This document shows, piece by piece, positions 54,401 to 63,487 of a DNA stretch of 64,000 bases. The position numbers and the translations under genes are program-made. The notes below the pieces were generated by a model. It was not told where the DNA came from, ran no database searches, and saw only the letters and a list, made by a program, of their open reading frames with translations. Positions within the stretch are counted from its first letter, which is position 1; each line of letters starts with the position of its first letter. The stretch is from positions 1-64,000 of the forward strand of contig JABUFA010000010.1 of NCBI GenBank assembly GCA_013314755.1, read 5' to 3'. The stretch comes from Chthonomonadia bacterium (GTDB lineage: Bacteria > Armatimonadota > HRBIN16).

Positions 54401-54599
54401 TATTCAGCGCCATGTCGGGGTCGGGCGACAGCTTCATCGCCTGTAGAAGGTGAGGAAGCATCTGGTCGAAGGCTTCGGCATGGGGACCCCAGCCGCGCAG
54501 GATTTCGAAGATGGTACGCGCCCTCTGCAGTTCGCGGATGCCCAGCTCCTGCAACTGCGCGTCGGTCAGGTGGTCCAGAGGGTTTCCCGGTTGTTCCAT
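51489..54599 (-). CDS. glnE: bifunctional glutamine synthetase adenylyltransferase/deadenylase
   Basis: A 1036-residue protein with two nucleotidyltransferase domains: GMGKLGGRELNYSSDIDL (about 250, removing AMP) and GMGKLGGWEMGYASDADI (about 765, adding AMP), each followed by DxRLRPEGR(Y/F)G. It switches glutamine synthetase off and on with nitrogen state. Length is slightly over that of other GlnE proteins. ATG chosen after GAGGAGCCG, 7 nt behind der, so the two share a transcript. No glnA or glnB occurs in the window. Confidence 0.95.
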   Translation of the reverse strand: MEQPGNPLDHLTDAQLQELGIRELQRARTIFEILRGWGPHAEAFDQMLPHLLQAMKLSPDPDMALNNFERWQANLANRLPYYRFLAENPTVLEIFFTVCATSQFFSEILIRNPEYFEFFSDPSLRRRPKTAPQHYRDLRNLLRTCTSYGMKIDAMRRYKQREVLRIGVMDILGVLDLPEVARAFSDFADACVQVAYEIAHEELAQRYGMTGTPAFAVIGMGKLGGRELNYSSDIDLIFVHDDEVGVSGRLTGAQYAERLAQEIVNVLARNTERGFVFRVDLRLRPEGRYGAPSRSLSSYRHYYESWAETWERQALIKARFVAGDPRVGEAFTRMAEEYIYQSYIPAEWAEDIRHNKRRLEQKAALAGESDTNVKIGEGGIRDIEFAVQLLQLLVGGQHPSVRTGNTLEALQRLRREGFLTPEEAIILRESYCFLRTVEHRLQILYEQQTQKLPTAPRQLELLARRMGFENAEYFLETYNRVRAQVREIFLRIFYGDAGDRMMEQQESTLRDLLNTLDDPRAQQKVLEHLQEAGFRDPTSALRLLQIPLTGTDAGIEGGEEAHSVARGAASPAMRQSFLRIAPMLITYASRSPSPDDALLGIETLALAVPNRAQLYTAFADSPEVLRRLVELAGVSPPTMRLLSAHQELLDTLFSEEIIASEPKTREQMLTELQGRLGASRGNTERVVQAIASYIRRERLRIAARDVWGEARGADTARDLTHLTEAVLECILQITQARATEQHPEWEEVLRSVAVIGMGKLGGWEMGYASDADILFVFQHPDNVSHSEAYAVTAKMCEEFLQMCRAIQAQDVPFEVDARLRPEGRFGAIVRTVDDYRQYYLTRGETWERQALIKARPIAGDRAVGEAWSEMVQNEVVYARGLSDEELESIRHIKRRVEAERLKPEHRWRDVKLGHGGMVDIEFTVQTWQLRVGKQHRSIRHTSTLSALHALRMISLVSPADSRNAGEAYQLWSRVRNILTLRHGMPRDVIPDEEWELRVLARVLGWEEHKQMLKEFEYLLHEVRTWVERDLLGAGSG

Positions 54600-54606
54600 C
54601 GGCTCC

Positions 54607-55983
54607 TCAGTCGGTTCGGTGTTTGCCCGTGGCTTCGCGCACTTCCATGCGAATGGGTGTGCCCTCCAGCGGGAACTGCTGGCGTATCTGGTTCTCCAGA
54701 TAGCGCAGGTACGAGAAATGCACAATGTCCGGGTCGTTCACAAACAGCACGACCGTTGGCGGTTTCACCGAGGGCATGGTGGCGTAGTAGACCTTCAGCA
54801 TCTTGCCTTTCCGGCTGTAGGGTCGGGCGTCCACGGCATCATGAATCAGGCGGTTCAGCACGCCGGTGGGAATACGATGGGCGTGCGCCTCCGCCGCTTC
54901 GAGCGCGGTATCCACCACCGCAGGAACGCCCATTCCCGTCAGCGCGCTGGTGAACACCAGCGGTGCGAAGTGCAGGAACGGACACTCCTTGCGGAAGATG
55001 CGGGTGAAGTCCATCATCAGCGTCTTGCTGGTCGGGTTCTTCATCAGGTCCCATTTGTTCACCACCACCACGCAGGCGCGTCCCTCTTCCACCGCGTAGC
55101 CCCCCACGCGCTTGTCACCGTCGGTAACACCTTCCGGTCCGTCCAGCACCAGCAGAGCAACGTCGCACCGCTTAATCGCCTTCTGAGCGCGGAGCACGCT
55201 GTAGTACTCCACCGAGCCCTGCACCTTGCCCGGTCGGCGGATACCCGCGGTGTCGATGAGCACCATCTTCTGCCCGTCGCGCTCGAAGGGGGTATCAATG
55301 GCGTCACGGGTGGTGCCGGGGATTTCGCTAACAATCACGCGCGGCGCACCCAGAATAGCGTTCACCAGCGAGGATTTGCCCACATTCGGTCTGCCCACGA
55401 TGGCGAGCTTGATGGTGGTGTCCTCTTCCTCGGCGGGGGTGGCGGGCGGAAGAAGTTCAATGACCCGGTCGAGCACCTCCGCGACACCGTGCCCGTGCAC
55501 GGCGGAGATGGTAAATACCTCATCCCAGCCCAGCGCGTAGAACTCGGCGGCATCGGCTTCTCGTCTGGTGTTGTCTACCTTGTTGGCGACCAGCAGGACG
55601 GGTTTGGTGGTGGTGCGAAGCACGTCCGCCAGCTCCTCATCGGCGGGGGTAACGCCCTCTATGGCGTCCACCATGAACAGAATCACGTCCGCTTCCTCAA
55701 TAGCGGATAGAGCCTGAATGCGCACTTGGGTGATGAGCGGGTCGCTGTCTTCCAGCAGTACGCCGCCCGTATCCACCACCTGAAAGGCACGCCCGCGCCA
55801 TTCGGCTTCACCGTACAGGCGGTCGCGGGTGATACCGGGGGTATCCTCCACAATCGCCACGCGCCTTCCTACCAGGCGATTGAACAGGGTGGACTTGCCC
55901 ACGTTCGGGCGACCGACAATCGCCACAGTGGGCAAACGCATCTGCTGGGGTTCACCGATGGTCTGTACAGAGGTTTTCTCCAT
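54607..55983 (-). CDS. der: ribosome-assembly GTPase Der (EngA)
   Basis: A 458-residue protein with two tandem GTPase domains, each showing GRPNVGKS(T/S) (about 23 and 202), DTGG and DTAG switch II motifs, NKVD/NKWD for guanine. The C-terminal KH-like domain ends with the basic RMEVREATGK segment. It matures the 50S ribosomal subunit and is usually essential. The start at 55983 adds 14 residues before MRLPTVAIVG; an ATG at 55941 is equally plausible because neither has a strong ribosome site. First gene of der-glnE. Confidence 0.94.
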   Translation of the reverse strand: MEKTSVQTIGEPQQMRLPTVAIVGRPNVGKSTLFNRLVGRRVAIVEDTPGITRDRLYGEAEWRGRAFQVVDTGGVLLEDSDPLITQVRIQALSAIEEADVILFMVDAIEGVTPADEELADVLRTTTKPVLLVANKVDNTRREADAAEFYALGWDEVFTISAVHGHGVAEVLDRVIELLPPATPAEEEDTTIKLAIVGRPNVGKSSLVNAILGAPRVIVSEIPGTTRDAIDTPFERDGQKMVLIDTAGIRRPGKVQGSVEYYSVLRAQKAIKRCDVALLVLDGPEGVTDGDKRVGGYAVEEGRACVVVVNKWDLMKNPTSKTLMMDFTRIFRKECPFLHFAPLVFTSALTGMGVPAVVDTALEAAEAHAHRIPTGVLNRLIHDAVDARPYSRKGKMLKVYYATMPSVKPPTVVLFVNDPDIVHFSYLRYLENQIRQQFPLEGTPIRMEVREATGKHRTD

Positions 55984-56180
55984 AGTGGACACCGCTAAAG
56001 AGGATACCACAAAAAGCGTGCGCAGGCAACACAACATGGAATCTGGTATCTGTTTGGTATTTGTACTCCGTTGCTACCCTCCAGTTTTTTCGCCAGTTTC
56101 ACGATAATTCAGCATGAGGGACATCCGGCTAACCGGCGCAGATATGGAAGGATTCCTCATACTAAACGAGGTGGCAACCC

Positions 56181-57389
56181 ATGGCTGTTTGGAAGGGTGT
56201 TTTCAACAAACAGGGCATCGTTGGGCTGGACATGGGCAGTTACACCATCAAGGCGGTGCAGGTAGAACCTACCCGCACCGGATGGAGGCTGTTGCAGATT
56301 GCCCAGTGTCCCACCCCTCCCGATTCGATTCGGGATGGGGTCATCGTTCAGCCCGAAGAGGTGGCGTCCGCCATCAAGCGGCTCTTGCGAGAGAACGCTT
56401 TTCGTGCCTCTGCAGCCGTTACGGCTGTTGCAGGTGCGCCGGTTATTGTCAGGCAGGTCACCCTGCCCAAAATGACCGAGGCGATGCTTCGCAAGACCAT
56501 CCGCTACGAAGCAAGCAAGTATGTTTCCACTTCGGTCGAGGACAGCTACATTGACTTTGAAATCCTCGGTGACCTGGACAGTCATCAGGGGGAGGGTGAA
56601 CAGGCAGAGAGGCAGATGCAGGTTCTGCTGGTGGTGGCGCCGCGTGAGATGGTAGATGCACAGGTTCGTACCTTAGAGCTCGCTGGGCTGGAAGCGGTGG
56701 CGATTGAAGTCGAAGCCTTCGCACTGTATCGGGCTCTGTTCGAAATCAACAGGGTGGCTATGGCGAATCTGGCAGAAGCTCCCGCGGCGTTTGCCGACAT
56801 CGGCGCCTCTGCGACCAACCTGTACATCGTTTCCGGGGAAAGCTTCTTCCTGACTCGAACCATTCCCATCGCCGGCGACGCCTTCACGCAGACGGTGCAG
56901 TCGTTACTGCACTGCAGCTGGTCGGAGGCGGAGCGGTTCAAACGGACGCTGGACCTGCGCCATCTGCTCAAGCGACGCAGCTCCCGGTCACGTGCTTCTG
57001 TAGAAGAAGCGGATGTCGCCGGAGAGAGCGTCGGAGGCTCTCAGGAAGAGGCGGTGCTAAAGGCTCTGCAGGGGCAGGTGGACGAGCTTCTGCGCGAGGT
57101 TCGTCGCTCGCTCCACTACTATCAGTCGCAGTTCCCGGAGGGCAGTCCGCAGGGGCAGGTTGGCAGGATTGTCATCACCGGAGGCAGTTCGCAGCTCGGT
57201 GGTTTCGCCGAGTATGCTTCGGCGAGGCTGGGTCTGGAGATCGAGCCAGGCGACCCCTTCAACAATCCCGACTTCGACACTGCGCACATCTCTGCCGAAG
57301 CCCTGCAAATGTTCACGCCCGCGCTGGGCATTGCGGTGGGGCTGGCGGTGCGTGAGGCGTTCGCGGAACGACAGCGTCACGCCGCCTGA
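56181..57389 (+). CDS. pilM: type IV pilus assembly protein PilM
   Basis: A 402-residue actin-fold ATPase of the pilus inner-membrane platform. GIVGLDMGSYTIKAVQV (about 13-30) and FADIGASATNLYIV are the phosphate motifs, and VITGGSSQLGGFAEY near 326 completes the pocket. It sits in the cytoplasm and binds the PilN N-terminus. Start by ATG after GAGGTGGCAACCC. First gene of the pilM-N-O-P-Q-B cluster, 27 nt before pilN. A linker rich in S, R and E (about 265-290) is longer than usual. Confidence 0.94.
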   Translation: MAVWKGVFNKQGIVGLDMGSYTIKAVQVEPTRTGWRLLQIAQCPTPPDSIRDGVIVQPEEVASAIKRLLRENAFRASAAVTAVAGAPVIVRQVTLPKMTEAMLRKTIRYEASKYVSTSVEDSYIDFEILGDLDSHQGEGEQAERQMQVLLVVAPREMVDAQVRTLELAGLEAVAIEVEAFALYRALFEINRVAMANLAEAPAAFADIGASATNLYIVSGESFFLTRTIPIAGDAFTQTVQSLLHCSWSEAERFKRTLDLRHLLKRRSSRSRASVEEADVAGESVGGSQEEAVLKALQGQVDELLREVRRSLHYYQSQFPEGSPQGQVGRIVITGGSSQLGGFAEYASARLGLEIEPGDPFNNPDFDTAHISAEALQMFTPALGIAVGLAVREAFAERQRHAA

Positions 57390-57415
57390 CCAGCACGGGC
57401 AAAGGAGGTACTGGT

Positions 57416-58021
57416 ATGCCACTGATTAACATGATATCGGAACGCAGACGGCAACAGGCGCAGCTGATTCGTCGGCGCAAGCAGTTGCTGACCGTCCTGC
57501 TGATAGAGGTGGGCGTGCTGGCGAGCCTGTTCTCGTTCCTGACCCTGGGCACGATGTCGCTACAGGCGCGGCTACAGCGCGCTCAACGCGAGATCGAGCG
57601 GCTACAGCCTACCCTGGATGCCATCGCCAAAATCGAGCGCGAAACCCAGGCGTTAATGCCTAAACTGCGCACGCTCACGGAAGCACAGGAGCATACCCGG
57701 CGCTGGTACGCGACCATCAACGGCATCGCGCGATGTCTGCCTGCCGATGTGTGGCTGACCGGTATCAGCAGTACGCAGGTGCAGGATACCGAGAAGAAAG
57801 GTCAGACCACCGTCATTACCCTGACCGGCTCCACCCTCAGCCAGCAACAGGTCGGAGAGATGATGCTTCGCCTGAACACCATTCCCACCTTTGAAAAGGT
57901 GGAACTGCACTTCACGCAGCAGCGCAGTTACAACAACTTCGAGACGGTGGACTTCGAGGTGGCTGCAAGGGTGCAAACGCCGGCTACGGAGGAGGGCAAA
58001 GATGAAACTGGCAGTTCCTAG
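57416..58021 (+). CDS. pilN: type IV pilus assembly protein PilN
   Basis: A 201-residue bitopic protein. The start MPLINMISERRRQQ is the conserved INLL-like PilM contact; one membrane helix lies at about 24-47; a coiled coil and a ferredoxin-like domain (VWLTGISSTQVQ, TLTGSTLSQQQVGEMMLRL) follow. It overlaps pilO by 20 nt. Part of the platform that links PilM to the secretin. Confidence 0.9.
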   Translation: MPLINMISERRRQQAQLIRRRKQLLTVLLIEVGVLASLFSFLTLGTMSLQARLQRAQREIERLQPTLDAIAKIERETQALMPKLRTLTEAQEHTRRWYATINGIARCLPADVWLTGISSTQVQDTEKKGQTTVITLTGSTLSQQQVGEMMLRLNTIPTFEKVELHFTQQRSYNNFETVDFEVAARVQTPATEEGKDETGSS

Positions 58022-58640
58022 TGGAGGCGGCACCAGGGTCTTACACGGTCTGGTGACCATCTGCATCGTCGCGCTGCTGGCAGGGGCAGGGGTCATCTAC
58101 TGGCAGTACACGAGCTACTCCGAATTGCAAACACGGGTGCAGGCGGCAGAGAAGCAGGTTGAGGAGAATCGCACCATTGCCCAGCGTCTGGGAAGTGCTC
58201 AGGAACAGTATACCAATATTTCCCAGAAGCTCCAGCATCTGGAGCTGTCGGTCAGCGAGCGGGCATATATTCCCACTCTGCTCAAGCAGCTGGAGACCAC
58301 CGCAAAATCGCATCGCCTGAAGGTGCTGTCGGTGCGTCCGACGAACGCCCAGCCTCAGCCCAAAGCGCAAAGCGAGGACGAGGAGAAGAAGAAAGAGGAG
58401 AAGAAAAAGCCCGCCGAGCCTTACGAAAAGCAGGTGATAGACGTCTCGGTGCAGGGGCAGTTCTGGGATGTCATGCGCTTTACCGAAGACCTCACCCGCT
58501 TCCCCAAGATTCTGGCGGTAGAGCGTGTGCAGCTGCGCCCGCGCCAGCGCAAAGACCCCGGTGACCCCTTCGAGGTGGAAGCGCAATTTACCCTGACCGC
58601 CTTCATCTTCCGCAGTGGGGAAGGAGGTGCTTCGCAATGA
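58002..58640 (+). CDS. pilO: type IV pilus assembly protein PilO
   Basis: A 212-residue bitopic protein: helix about 15-34, coiled coil (TRVQAAEKQVEENRTIAQRL), then the PilO ferredoxin-like domain with VQGQFWDVMRFTEDLTRFPKI. A lysine/glutamate-rich insert (EDEEKKKEEKKK) sits in the middle. It pairs with PilN. ATG after GGAGGAGGGCAAAG. The stop overlaps the next start by 4 nt. Confidence 0.9.
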   Translation: MKLAVPSGGGTRVLHGLVTICIVALLAGAGVIYWQYTSYSELQTRVQAAEKQVEENRTIAQRLGSAQEQYTNISQKLQHLELSVSERAYIPTLLKQLETTAKSHRLKVLSVRPTNAQPQPKAQSEDEEKKKEEKKKPAEPYEKQVIDVSVQGQFWDVMRFTEDLTRFPKILAVERVQLRPRQRKDPGDPFEVEAQFTLTAFIFRSGEGGASQ

Positions 58641-59269
58641 AAAAGCTGGACCGCAAGCAGATGCAACAGGTCATCGTGCTGGGCGTTCTGTTCCTGGCAG
58701 CGATGGGCTACGCGGGGTATCAGCTGTTCTTCTCTGGCTCTACCGGTGCCAGCACGAAAACATCTTCGGCGACGACGCAGGCACAACCTGCTGAAGATAA
58801 CCAGCAGGCGACCACCGAGCCGGAATGGCTCACCGCGTCTGGTCCGGCACGTGACCCGTTTGTGATACCGCCCCAGTTCGATAATCTGAGACAGCAGGCC
58901 CGGGCGCAGAACGTGCGCGTCAATCCCCCGCGCGTGGCGTCAGCACCCAGCCTCAGCGCTCTGCCGCCGATGCCGGTGATGCCCGTTTCGGGAGGTTCAG
59001 GTAACGCGTCTCAGCCTCCTGAGAAAGTCGCCAGCACTCCCACCGAGCAACCGGAGGCTCAGCCGAACATCACGGTCACGGGCGTGGTGGTAGGTGCATA
59101 TCCGGTGGCGATACTGCGCACGGATGGGGGTGATCAGCGCATCGTCAAGCCGGGGCACTCGCTGGAAGGCGGGTACATTCTGCGCGAGGTATCGCGAGAA
59201 GGAATCGTTCTTGAGAAAGACGGCAAGACTGTGACCTTGCGTCCGGGAGGTAATACGAATGCAAAGTAG
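58637..59269 (+). CDS. PilP-like pilus protein
   Basis: A 210-residue bitopic protein: N-terminal helix (about 11-32), a low-complexity S/T/A/Q/P linker and a C-terminal PilP-like beta domain (ITVTGVVVGAYPVAIL, VKPGHSLEGGYILREVSREGIVL). It probably connects PilN/PilO to the secretin. No lipobox cysteine is present, unlike proteobacterial PilP lipoproteins. The gene overlaps the pilQ start by 11 nt. Confidence 0.8.
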   Translation: MKKLDRKQMQQVIVLGVLFLAAMGYAGYQLFFSGSTGASTKTSSATTQAQPAEDNQQATTEPEWLTASGPARDPFVIPPQFDNLRQQARAQNVRVNPPRVASAPSLSALPPMPVMPVSGGSGNASQPPEKVASTPTEQPEAQPNITVTGVVVGAYPVAILRTDGGDQRIVKPGHSLEGGYILREVSREGIVLEKDGKTVTLRPGGNTNAK

Positions 59270-61616
59270 AACCATCTCTCCGTTCGTCACATTACTGCTC
59301 GTGCTGGGTGTTGCCGCCGTCGTGCACGCCGCGCCCAGCACCAAGAGCGTGCAGGTGAAGTTCGTTCAGAACGACGCCTTTTTCCAGGTGGTCATGCAGT
59401 TCAGCGCACCTGTGAACACGCCCGGGGTGCATTTCTACGGCAAACGCGGCTGGGTTTACGTGGATGTGCCCGCGGGTCTGATAGGCAAGGCAAAATACGA
59501 GCGCGTGCGCAGTGGTGGTATCCTGTGGGCACGCTACGGCTGGTACAAAGCACGACCGCCCATCACCCGCATCTGGGTGGCAACCAGCGAGCGGCGGCCG
59601 GCGCAGATTACGCGGCAGGACGACGGCAGAACGCTGGTGCTGACGGTGTGGAAACAGGGACGCTCTCCCGAGGCCGACCCGGTGCAGCCAGCGATTGCTA
59701 TCCCCCAGAACACCCGGGCGCCGCAGGATGCACCAAAGCCAGCGATGGCTCCTGCACAGCCTGCTCAGGAAGCCAAACCTACAAAGCCGACGATGGCCGC
59801 GGCACAGCCTGCCAGAGATGCCGAACCCACAAAACCTGCGCCTGCTGAGGCGAAGCCGCAAACTCAGCCTCCGGCGAGTGAAGGAGCGACCGCTTCGCCC
59901 CAGCCGCAGAAGTCCGAGGTAGAGCAGGCACAAGCCCCGGCAGACGAGGCGAAATCGGAAGGCGTCCAGGTGGCGCAGCTGCCCGAGTCGAAGCCGAGCC
60001 TGCCTCGCCAGCCTGCGGCAGGGGGAACGCGCATTGCCTCCGCGCCTCCGCGCCCGGCAGCACCCCAGGTGACAGTGGACTTCGTGGGCGCCGAGATTGC
60101 GGACGTGCTGAAAGCGCTCTCTCTGCAAACGCAGACCAACATCGTCACCAGCCCTGATGTGAAAGGCACGGTGACCGTCAGCCTCGCCGGGGTGGGCGTG
60201 GAAGAGGCGCTGGACCTGGTGACCCGGCTCAGCGGCTATCGCTACGCCAAACTGGGCAACACCTATGTGGTGGCAACTCCGCAGGGACTTCAGAACCTGC
60301 TGAGCGGCACGCAGACCACCACGCCTTCGCCGCGCATCACGCAGATAGTCGCCTATCGTTACGCCGACCCAAACAGCCTGGGCAAGGTGCTTCAGGAGCA
60401 GGCTCCGGGTGTGCAGGTGTCGTGGAACCTGACCAGCGTTCAGCCCACCGAAAAGGGCACCGGCACGAAGGTGGCGCTGGTGTCGGGGACGGAGGCAGAG
60501 GTGCGCACCGCCACCGAGCTGATTGAAATGATAGACAGCACCCTCAGCAAATCCGCACAGGACATGGTGGTGGACATCTACATTGTGAAGCACGCTTCGC
60601 CGACCGACCTGCGCACCATCGTATCGGAGCTGGTGCCGGAAGTGAGCATCATCATGGGACCGCGCCCCGGTTTCAACCTGCTGGCGCCCGCGCCTCTGGG
60701 CGATTCGGCAGGGCGTAGCGTGGGCAAGGAAGGCTTGGACCAGGCGCTGCAGGGCGGCGGTGGATCCGGCGGCGGACAGCAGGCTGGCGGCAACCAGCAG
60801 GGCGGTGGCAAAGAGGATGCCTCCGTTGACCAGCAGGTCAACACGCTCATCCTGACCGGACCGCGTTCTGCGGTGGAGCGGGCGAAGGAGGCTCTGGCGC
60901 GCATCGACGTCGCGCCTCCTCAGGTGTTGATCGAGGCACGGGTGGTGGAAATCAGCACCGATGTGGACAACACGCTGGGCGTGCTGTGGGACTTCACCAA
61001 CACCAAAGCCAACTTCAGCCTGAGCACCCCGAACCCGCCGGACCGGGGCAACTTCGGCACCATCGTGTTCGGGCGGTTGACGCGCGACGCCATCGGCATC
61101 AGCGCGAAGCTGGATGCACTGTTCAAAGACAACAAGGCACGCCTGCTGGCGAATCCCAAACTGCTGGTGCTGAACGCCAAGCAGGCGCAGATATTCATCG
61201 GCGATGAGGTGCGCTACATCGAAAGCGTGCAGTCCACGCAGAACGGTGTGAGCGTGACCACCGGCAAGGTGAACGTAGGCATCCAGCTGAACGTGGTGGC
61301 GAAGGCGAACCCGGATGGCGACATCAGCCTGCAGATTCACCCCGAAGTCAGCCTCATTACTGGCTTCCTGAAGACGCCTGTCGGTGGCGAGATACCCCAG
61401 GTGTCCCGCCGTTTCGCCGACAGCGCGGTGCGCCTGCGCAATGGTGAGACGCTGGTCATCGGCGGTCTGATTTCCCAGCGCGACCTGAAGCTGGTGCAGA
61501 AAGTGCCACTGCTGGGAGACCTGCCGGTGCTGGGCTATCTATTCAAGCAGACGAACACCAAGCGCAGCAATTCCGAGATAATGGTCTTCCTGACCGCCAG
61601 TCTGTGGAAAGAATAG
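59259..61616 (+). CDS. pilQ: type IV pilus secretin PilQ
   Basis: A 785-residue outer-membrane channel. Signal peptide (about 1-25); AMIN peptidoglycan-binding domain (about 27-135); a long Pro/Ala/Lys/Glu linker (about 145-265) with repeated AKPTKP/AEPTKP units; an STN domain at about 270; N-domains; and the secretin pore (about 540-785) with VPLLGDLPVLGYLF and a terminal EIMVFLTASLW. A Gly/Gln-rich patch (GGGGSGGGQQAGGNQQGG, about 497-515) lies before the pore. It forms the exit channel for pili. ATG overlaps the PilP-like gene. Confidence 0.93.
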   Translation: MQSRTISPFVTLLLVLGVAAVVHAAPSTKSVQVKFVQNDAFFQVVMQFSAPVNTPGVHFYGKRGWVYVDVPAGLIGKAKYERVRSGGILWARYGWYKARPPITRIWVATSERRPAQITRQDDGRTLVLTVWKQGRSPEADPVQPAIAIPQNTRAPQDAPKPAMAPAQPAQEAKPTKPTMAAAQPARDAEPTKPAPAEAKPQTQPPASEGATASPQPQKSEVEQAQAPADEAKSEGVQVAQLPESKPSLPRQPAAGGTRIASAPPRPAAPQVTVDFVGAEIADVLKALSLQTQTNIVTSPDVKGTVTVSLAGVGVEEALDLVTRLSGYRYAKLGNTYVVATPQGLQNLLSGTQTTTPSPRITQIVAYRYADPNSLGKVLQEQAPGVQVSWNLTSVQPTEKGTGTKVALVSGTEAEVRTATELIEMIDSTLSKSAQDMVVDIYIVKHASPTDLRTIVSELVPEVSIIMGPRPGFNLLAPAPLGDSAGRSVGKEGLDQALQGGGGSGGGQQAGGNQQGGGKEDASVDQQVNTLILTGPRSAVERAKEALARIDVAPPQVLIEARVVEISTDVDNTLGVLWDFTNTKANFSLSTPNPPDRGNFGTIVFGRLTRDAIGISAKLDALFKDNKARLLANPKLLVLNAKQAQIFIGDEVRYIESVQSTQNGVSVTTGKVNVGIQLNVVAKANPDGDISLQIHPEVSLITGFLKTPVGGEIPQVSRRFADSAVRLRNGETLVIGGLISQRDLKLVQKVPLLGDLPVLGYLFKQTNTKRSNSEIMVFLTASLWKE

Positions 61617-61637
61617 ATTGGGGATACAGGGTGTGAT

Positions 61638-61677
61638 GGAGGGTGAGCCGCGATGCTCCACGTCGCACTCACCCTCC
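61638..61677 (+). other. intra-operon hairpin between pilQ and pilB
   Basis: GGAGGGTGAG (61638-61647) pairs perfectly with CTCACCCTCC (61668-61677) across a 20-nt loop. No T-run follows, so it may be an mRNA stabiliser or processing site rather than a terminator. Confidence 0.55.
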
Positions 61678-61735
61678 GCTCTTCTCGCAAGAAAGGGGCG
61701 GGTATTGTTGCTCGCCAGGGGACAAGGCAGTAGCG

Positions 61736-63460
61736 ATGGCATCCACAACCGGTGAGATATTCGTACAGGCAGGGCTGATTACCCGCGAGCAACTCGCGAT
61801 GGCGATTGAAAAGCAGAAACAGCTGCAATCGCACGAGAACATCGGTGAGTTGCTGGTGGATATGGGGCTGATTACCGAACGCGACCGCGTCCGGTGCATG
61901 GGCGAGCACTGGGGCGTGGCGTATGTGGACTTGTCACAACAGCCTCCTGACCCTGAAGCGCTGAAACTGCTGGCACAGGACATCGCCCGCCGGTTCAAGG
62001 CGGTTCCCATCAACATCAACAACGGACGCCTGACGGTGGCGATGGTCAACCCCCTGGACATCTTCGCCATCGACGAAATCCGCCTTATCACCGGCAAGGA
62101 CGTAGAGCCGGTCATCGCCACCGAAGAGGACGTGCTGAACGCACTGAACTCCGCTTATCGCCAGGAGACAGCGGTGACCGACGTCCTGAGCCAGGTGGTG
62201 CGCGAGATAGACGACTCCCAGATAGCCGTGCAGAGCGCGTCCCGCAGTGATGAGGAAGAGAACCTCAGCGTGGAACAGCTGCGCGAGATGAGCGAGGACG
62301 CGCCCGTGGTGCGCCTGGCGAACCTCATCATCACCAAAGCCATTCAGGACAAAGCCAGCGATATCCATATTGAACCCGCCAAAGAGTATGTGAAGGTGCG
62401 TTATCGTATTGACGGTATCATGCAGGATGCCATGGTATTGCCCAAGCGGGTGCAGGCTTCGCTCATCAGCCGTTTCAAAATCATGGCGGATATGGACATT
62501 GCCGAAAAGCGCGTGCCCCAGGATAACCGAATCTCCGCGGTGATAGACGGCAAGAGCTACGATTTCCGCGTGTCCACCCTGCCGTCCGTTCATGGCGAGA
62601 AGGTGGTTATGCGTGTGCTGGACCGAAGCAGTATCACGGTGGACTTCCATAAGCTCGGTATGCTTCCCCACACGCTGGAAATGTTTGAGGCGATGATAAC
62701 CCGTACATATGGAATAATCCTTGTGACGGGACCGACAGGCTCGGGTAAATCCACCACGCTGTACTCGGTGCTGTCCAAGCTCAATTCGGGCGAGAAGAAC
62801 ATTTTGACAATTGAAGACCCGGTGGAATACGAGCTGCAGGGGCTGACCCAGGTCAACGTGAACCCCAGAGCGGGCATGACCTTCGCGGCGGGACTGCGTG
62901 CGATGCTTCGCCAGGACCCGGACATCATCATGGTCGGCGAGATTCGCGACGCCGAGACCGCCATCATCGCCATTGAAGCGGCGTTAACGGGTCACCTGGT
63001 GCTGTCCACCCTGCACACCAACGACGCGCCGGGCGCGGTGGCGCGATTGCTGGATATGGGCGTGGAGCCGTTTCTGATTGCCTCTTCGCTGGTGGGGGTA
63101 CTGGCTCAGCGTCTGCTTCGCACCATCTGTTCAAAGTGCAAGGAGCCTTATGTGCCGCCGCGCGATGCCATGCAGAGGCTGGGCATGAACCTTGACGGGC
63201 ATTTCAACGTGACCTTTTACCGAGGGCGTGGCTGTGATGTCTGCAAGGGAACCGGCTACAAGGGGCGCACCGGCATCTACGAGCTGATGCCGGTTACCGA
63301 TAAGGTACGTGAGCTGATTCTGGCGCGGGCATCGTCCTACGCCATTCGCGAAGCGGCCATCGAGGCGGGAATGCGCACTCTGCGCGAGGATGCCATGCAG
63401 AAAATCCTGCTGGGCATCACCACACTGGAAGAATCGTTGCGAGTCATCTACTCAGGCTGA
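61736..63460 (+). CDS. pilB: type IV pilus extension ATPase PilB (GspE family)
   Basis: A 574-residue hexameric ATPase. N-terminal MshEN-like domain (about 1-150; GEIFVQAGLITREQLAMAI, LDMGLITERDRV), then the secretion ATPase: Walker A GPTGSGKST (about 340), the Asp box DPVEYELQG, and Walker B MVGEIRDAET. CSKC and CDVC near 500-530 form the zinc site. It powers pilus growth. ATG after GGGGACAAGGCAGTAGCG; a longer open frame upstream is not conserved. It may serve type II secretion instead, but the pilM-Q context favours pili. Confidence 0.92.
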   Translation: MASTTGEIFVQAGLITREQLAMAIEKQKQLQSHENIGELLVDMGLITERDRVRCMGEHWGVAYVDLSQQPPDPEALKLLAQDIARRFKAVPININNGRLTVAMVNPLDIFAIDEIRLITGKDVEPVIATEEDVLNALNSAYRQETAVTDVLSQVVREIDDSQIAVQSASRSDEEENLSVEQLREMSEDAPVVRLANLIITKAIQDKASDIHIEPAKEYVKVRYRIDGIMQDAMVLPKRVQASLISRFKIMADMDIAEKRVPQDNRISAVIDGKSYDFRVSTLPSVHGEKVVMRVLDRSSITVDFHKLGMLPHTLEMFEAMITRTYGIILVTGPTGSGKSTTLYSVLSKLNSGEKNILTIEDPVEYELQGLTQVNVNPRAGMTFAAGLRAMLRQDPDIIMVGEIRDAETAIIAIEAALTGHLVLSTLHTNDAPGAVARLLDMGVEPFLIASSLVGVLAQRLLRTICSKCKEPYVPPRDAMQRLGMNLDGHFNVTFYRGRGCDVCKGTGYKGRTGIYELMPVTDKVRELILARASSYAIREAAIEAGMRTLREDAMQKILLGITTLEESLRVIYSG

Positions 63461-63487
63461 AAACCATAACGTATCGGAGGTAGATAG

